In this document: piece after piece, positions 6,443 through 9,307 of the stretch
How positions within the stretch are numbered: the first letter of the stretch is position 1
Layout of the letters: each line of letters begins with the position of its first letter
Source: JANOXC01 sp031418215
Lineage (GTDB): Bacteria; Bacteroidota; Bacteroidia; AKYH767-A; OLB10
NCBI GenBank assembly: GCA_031418215.1
Contig: JANOXC010000078.1
Span: 1-9,307 of the forward strand
DNA length: 9,307 nucleotides
Direction of reading: 5' to 3'
Notes under the pieces: model-generated
Told to the model about the DNA's origin: nothing
Database searches by the model: none
Seen by the model: the letters and a program-made list of their open reading frames with translations, nothing else
Position numbers and translations under genes: made by a program

Positions 6443-7384
6443 TTACTGAATCACGATTTTATCTGTCTTAATTTTTTTTCCGTCATAAGTATTTACAAAA
6501 TAAATTCCTTTCTGCAATTTGGTAAGGTCTATTTCGGTTAATGTTTGATGTTTATTATTTGTTGATGAGTAAATTATTTTTCCAAACACATTGTAAATTT
6601 CAACTACACTCTCACTGCCTATTGTAATTTTAATCTTTCCATTGGTTGGGTTGGGGTAAATGCTCAACTCTTCACTATTTCCAGCTTGCTCGTTTATTCC
6701 AGTTACAACAGGACATCCATTGGGATTGCCAGGGCTACAGAGCGGATAAATTGTTGTATCAGAACCCATAGCTGCAATATAATTTGGCAGGCACGTAAAA
6801 GGATTATTATTTACAAACCAAGTAGTAATACTGCTCGGAAAAACCGGAAAGCAAAGTATGTTATTAAAAGTGCAACTTAAATAACTAAGCGAAGTTGGTA
6901 AAACAGGAAGGCTCGTTAAAGAATTTGTACGACAATTTAGGAGTGTGAGTGAAGGGGGCAATGTAGGAAGACTCGTTATCTGATTTTCATGGCAATCTAA
7001 AATTTGAAGTGAAGCTGGCAGAGAAGGCAGCATAGTTAGCAAATTATCAAGACAAGTTAAATTTGTGAGTGAAGTCGGCAAAGTTGGAATGCTCGTTATA
7101 TTATTATGTTTGCAGATCAAAACCATGAGTGCATCGAAGTATTGGATGCCGGTTAAGTCAGCAATTCCTAAACCATCAACATTTATAGTAGTTAATGTGG
7201 TAACGGCTGTGCTACTAGTATCCATTTGGTTACCATTCATTGCTGAGGGTATGATAGATTGTAAATAATTGACCAAATTAGCATCAGGTATCGTTACCGT
7301 TTGTGATTTGCCCATAGTAGCGCATAAGCATAGCATTAAAGCAACCGCGATGATTTTAGTTTGAATTAGTAATTTTTTTTTCAT
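6443..7384 (-). CDS. Secreted leucine-rich-repeat protein with T9SS sorting domain
   Basis: 313 residues. Residues 1-28 are a signal peptide (KKK, then IIAVALMLCLCATMG, then KSQ). Residues ~30-85 (IPDANLVNYLQSIIPS ... GIADLTGIQYFDAL) form the N-terminal cap typical of Bacteroidota LRR proteins. About six LRR units follow at ~86-200. The central ones are 20 residues each with the pattern LxxLxCxxNxLTSLPxLPxS (LTNLTCLDNLLTMLPSLPAS is one unit). This short period and LPxLP signature are those of the bacterial YopM/IpaH LRR subclass, though nothing suggests effector function here. C216 and C224 may form a disulfide. Residues ~238-313 are a T9SS type A sorting domain (YPNP 243-246, LTKLQKGIYF 287-296, Lys-rich end). 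It is probably an exported surface adhesion or binding protein. It stands alone on the minus strand, and its upstream region ends 163 nt away at an insertion sequence. Confidence 0.9.
   Translation of the reverse strand: MKKKLLIQTKIIAVALMLCLCATMGKSQTVTIPDANLVNYLQSIIPSAMNGNQMDTSSTAVTTLTTINVDGLGIADLTGIQYFDALMVLICKHNNITSIPTLPTSLTNLTCLDNLLTMLPSLPASLQILDCHENQITSLPTLPPSLTLLNCRTNSLTSLPVLPTSLSYLSCTFNNILCFPVFPSSITTWFVNNNPFTCLPNYIAAMGSDTTIYPLCSPGNPNGCPVVTGINEQAGNSEELSIYPNPTNGKIKITIGSESVVEIYNVFGKIIYSSTNNKHQTLTEIDLTKLQKGIYFVNTYDGKKIKTDKIVIQ
6785..7129. repeat. 60-bp imperfect tandem repeats encoding the LRR units
   Basis: On the plus strand the motif AGTGAAGnnGGCA, followed some 8-12 nt later by a CTCGTTA-like word, recurs every 60 bp between about 6950 and 7090. 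The outer copies are more diverged. The period equals the 20-residue LRR unit, so the repeat is explained by the protein. Copy number could vary by slippage or recombination. Confidence 0.8.
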
Positions 7385-7547
7385 TTTGTATTTGTATTAA
7401 ATTGTTTTCCTATGCTATTGGCTTTTGGTTATCACCCCGTTTATTTTAGTGGTTGCTGGCTCCACTTTTATTTTGCAATAATAGTATTTTCAAACTGTCA
7501 AGAAGTATGTACTGTTTGTGCTGTGCGTTAAACTTGCCACTAACGAC
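7385..7547. other. Upstream region of the LRR gene, cut off by the insertion sequence
   Basis: 163 nt between the LRR start codon and the left end of the insertion sequence. I find no exact TAnnTTTG box for the minus strand here; the nearest is TATTATTG (complement of 7476-7483), with one mismatch and no well-placed -33 box. A weak 5-bp inverted repeat (AGTGG/CCACT, ~7449-7467) is present. No gene is seen. Confidence 0.5.
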
Positions 7548-7563
7548 AGACTGTGAAAAAACC
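7548..7563 (+). repeat. Left terminal inverted repeat of the IS
   Basis: CAGACTGTGAAAAACC. Compared with the reverse complement of the right end (CAGGCTGTGAAAAAACC) it differs by A/G at the fourth base and by one fewer A in the A-run. Confidence 0.8.
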
Positions 7564-7656
7564 TTATTCATCATAGTCATCAACATTGTTAAGAATATAG
7601 TGGTAAAAATAGCAAATAGCTAGCAATGTAAGAGAGAACATTGTCATATTTATGGC

Positions 7657-9213
7657 ATGCAATTTATACAACCGCAAAACAGATCTCAAGTAACATTTAG
7701 CAGTTTGGAAGACGGTGTAGCTCCCGATAATCCAGTTCGACTGATTGATGCATTTGTCGATCATTTAGATTTAGCCCAACTAAAATTTAATGTTTCCATT
7801 TTAAACAAAGAGGGCCGACCGGCTTTTGAATCTACGGTGTTTCTTAAACTTTATTTTTATGGATACCTCAATGGCATTCGCTCCAGCCGCAGGTTAGAAA
7901 AGGAGTGCTTGCGCAATACAGAGTTACAGTGGTTACTAGGACAAATAAAGCCCAACTATCATTCCATTGCCGATTTTCGAAAAGATAACCCCACGGCCCT
8001 TCGCAATACGTTTAAACTTTTTGTTTTGTTTTTAAAAGATGCATCGCTTGTTAGTGGAGCAGTCGTTGCCATTGATGGTACAAAAGTACGGGCACACAAC
8101 AGCAAGAAAAATAATTACAGCCCTAACAAAATAAAGAGGCATTTAACGTATATAGAAAATAAAACAGCTGATTATTTAAACGCCCTAGATTCGTTGGATA
8201 AAACAGAAAGCCTTGAAAAGGTACATCACATTGAGGAAAAAATTAAGCACTTAAAAGAGAATAAAATTAAGTATGAAGCCTTAGGGGCATTGCTTGCTAC
8301 TACGGGAGAACCGCAGGTAAGCACAACAGATTCCGATGCACGGGCATTGCTGGTGCAAGGGCAGGTAGTGGAAGTAAGTTACAATGTGGAAACGGCCGTT
8401 GATAGCCAGCACAAATTAGTGGTGGCCACACATACCATTAACCGTAACGACCGCAATGCACTTGGCCCAATAGCATTAGAGGCAAAAGATAATTTGAGTG
8501 CAGATAACTTTACACTACTAGCCGATAAAGGTTTTTACAACAGCCGCCATTTGCAAACGTGCATAGACAATAACATCACCACGCTGGTAGCCACTCCCGA
8601 AATGGTTAACAGCAACGATAAAGGAACTACAACCGATTACCTCACAGATAAATTTATTTACAACAAAGCAGAAGATACTTACACCTGTCCGGAAAATGCA
8701 ACCCTGCATACCAATGGTACCTGGTACACCAAAACAAAAACCGCACGCAGCACCCCTTACCGTTACCGCAAATTTCATACTAGGGCCTGTGCCACGTGTG
8801 CTGTAAAAACACTGTGTACAGCACAAACCAAGCGAGGCCGTTTTATTGAGCGTAGCGAGTTTGCTGCAGCCGCAGAGCAAAATGCCAAACACTACAAAGC
8901 TAACTGGGATTTATACCGCAAGCGGCAAGAAATTAACGAACACATTTTTGGAACCATCAAACGAAAATGGGGCTACAACCACACCAACCTCACAAGTCTC
9001 AAAAAAGTAAACGGTGAAATGGCACTCATCATGACCGTTTATAATTTTAAAAGAGTGATAAACATTTTAGGCTTTGATGACTTTCTGATCAAACTCAAAA
9101 AATGGAAACCTGATTATCGAAAGATAATCTTGTCTTTACTTAAAACAGACTTGTTTAAAGCGAATTACAGGCATTCGTTTTTTTGGAACCAACAAGGTAG
9201 CCTCAAAACATAA
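7657..9213 (+). CDS. IS1182-family DDE transposase
   Basis: 518 residues. The N-terminal ~120 residues are the DUF772-like transposase domain (PDNPVRLIDAFVD, FLKLYFYGYLNGIRSSRRLEKE, NTELQWLLG, HSIADFRKDN). The catalytic RNase H-fold domain follows, with the first Asp in VAIDGTKVRA (D140), the second in LLADKGFYNS (D290) and the Glu in NEHIFGTIKRKWGY (E428). Between the first two lies a charged helical, probably coiled-coil insertion (~155-210). C344, C378, C381 and C387 have the CxnCxxCx5C spacing of the zinc-ribbon-like insert in this family. All expected blocks are present and uninterrupted, so the enzyme looks functional. It cuts and rejoins DNA at the element's inverted ends. ATG at 7657 gives MQFIQPQNRSQ, the usual start for the family. 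An ATG at 7652 is out of frame. Slightly richer in G+C than the neighbouring host genes. Confidence 0.95.
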   Translation: MQFIQPQNRSQVTFSSLEDGVAPDNPVRLIDAFVDHLDLAQLKFNVSILNKEGRPAFESTVFLKLYFYGYLNGIRSSRRLEKECLRNTELQWLLGQIKPNYHSIADFRKDNPTALRNTFKLFVLFLKDASLVSGAVVAIDGTKVRAHNSKKNNYSPNKIKRHLTYIENKTADYLNALDSLDKTESLEKVHHIEEKIKHLKENKIKYEALGALLATTGEPQVSTTDSDARALLVQGQVVEVSYNVETAVDSQHKLVVATHTINRNDRNALGPIALEAKDNLSADNFTLLADKGFYNSRHLQTCIDNNITTLVATPEMVNSNDKGTTTDYLTDKFIYNKAEDTYTCPENATLHTNGTWYTKTKTARSTPYRYRKFHTRACATCAVKTLCTAQTKRGRFIERSEFAAAAEQNAKHYKANWDLYRKRQEINEHIFGTIKRKWGYNHTNLTSLKKVNGEMALIMTVYNFKRVINILGFDDFLIKLKKWKPDYRKIILSLLKTDLFKANYRHSFFWNQQGSLKT

Positions 9214-9252
9214 CCCTTCTAAAGGGATTGTATTGTTGCCATATCTTTTTAT

Positions 9253-9279
9253 ACACTTATTTTTTGAAAAGTGTTTTTT
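9253..9279 (+). terminator. Likely intrinsic terminator of the transposase gene
   Basis: ACACTT (9253-9258) pairs with AAGTGT (9269-9274), followed directly by TTTTT (9275-9279). It lies inside the element 40 nt after the stop codon. The stem is short and A/T-rich, so efficiency is uncertain. A second small hairpin (CCCTT-CTA-AAGGG, 9214-9226) sits directly after the stop without a T-run. Confidence 0.45.
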
Positions 9280-9287
9280 ATCTACCC

Positions 9288-9304
9288 GGTTTTTTCACAG
9301 CCTG
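9288..9304 (-). repeat. Right terminal inverted repeat of the IS
   Basis: GGTTTTTTCACAGCCTG, the inverted partner of 7548-7563. Three flanking bases (ACG) remain before the window ends. Confidence 0.8.
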
Positions 9305-9307
9305 ACG

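Larger units (their letters stand above)
7548..9304 (+). mobile_element. Complete IS1182-family insertion sequence, 1757 bp
   Basis: The element is bounded by near-identical inverted ends and contains a single intact transposase gene filling 89% of its length, as expected for IS1182-type elements of 1.5-2 kb. The four bases before the left end are ACGA, and the three bases after the right end, which are the last of the window, are ACG. This fits a 4-bp target duplication with its final base out of view. Alternatively the CG pairs belong to slightly longer inverted repeats. The intact frame, intact ends and matching flanks suggest a recent insertion. It sits upstream of the LRR gene, transcribed away from it. 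Confidence 0.85.

Noticed and set aside
6228..6449. 73-residue plus-strand reading frame over the intron relic
   Set aside because: Its bases are explained by RNA structure (domains V and VI). The predicted protein has no recognisable domain, and the frame runs through the intron's 3' end into the neighbouring gene's stop.
6785..7129. Regular 60-bp repeats that could suggest a CRISPR array
   Set aside because: The repeats are imperfect, contiguous without unique spacers, and in frame with an LRR protein.
7528..7547. GTTAAAC followed by CTAACG, resembling parts of an integron attC site
   Set aside because: The two boxes are in the wrong order and spacing, the partner box does not fit RYYYAAC, and there is no integrase or cassette array.
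8518..8892. 124-residue minus-strand frame within the transposase
   Set aside because: Shadow frame opposite a well-conserved transposase; Cys- and Gly-rich composition without any domain.

Overview
The window looks like part of a Bacteroidota (CFB group) chromosome, probably an environmental gliding or Flavobacterium/Sphingobacterium-like lineage. The reasons are AT-rich DNA, start codons without Shine-Dalgarno sequences in A/T-rich leaders, three secreted proteins ending in type IX secretion system (T9SS) sorting domains (PNP motif, LSxLxxGIY, Lys-rich end), an IS1182-type transposase, and a small secreted protein of a family known from Bacteroidota metal-efflux loci. No genus can be named.

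Left part (1-5366, minus strand): three genes are packed head to tail with gaps of only 5 and 3 nt, so they almost certainly form one transcript read from 5366 towards base 1. The first two (3048-5366 and 736-3042) are tandem paralogues of about 770 residues. Each has a signal peptide, 14 Trp-rich propeller blades (enough for two seven-bladed propellers) and a T9SS sorting domain. The third (before base 1 to 732) is the N-terminal part of a secreted protein with a different, SBBP-like propeller repeat. Together they look like a set of exported surface propellers, that is, binding or adhesion proteins. No enzyme or kinase domain is attached and their ligands are unknown.

Middle (5367-6442): a structured AT-rich spacer holds a perfect 12-bp inverted repeat 125 bp across. 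It is followed by an orphan 128-aa secreted His/Asp-rich protein (5577-5963, TTG start) of the type that usually precedes CzcA/CusA efflux genes, none of which is present here. The 479-nt gap 5964-6442 holds no convincing gene. It contains the 3' end of a group II intron (domains V and VI, plus strand, ending near 6403), which appears to be 5'-truncated and to carry a small palindromic insertion in domain V.

Right part: a secreted leucine-rich-repeat protein with 20-residue repeats and a T9SS tail (6443-7384, minus), then an apparently complete IS1182-family insertion sequence (7548-9304). The IS has near-perfect terminal inverted repeats, an intact 518-aa DDE transposase (plus) and a possible target duplication cut off by the window end.

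Overall this is an accessory-type region of secreted repeat proteins interspersed with mobile-element material. I see no defence system, CRISPR array, tRNA or rRNA. The most notable items are the tandem 14-blade T9SS propellers with unequally conserved segments, and the group II intron relic with the palindrome inside its catalytic domain.
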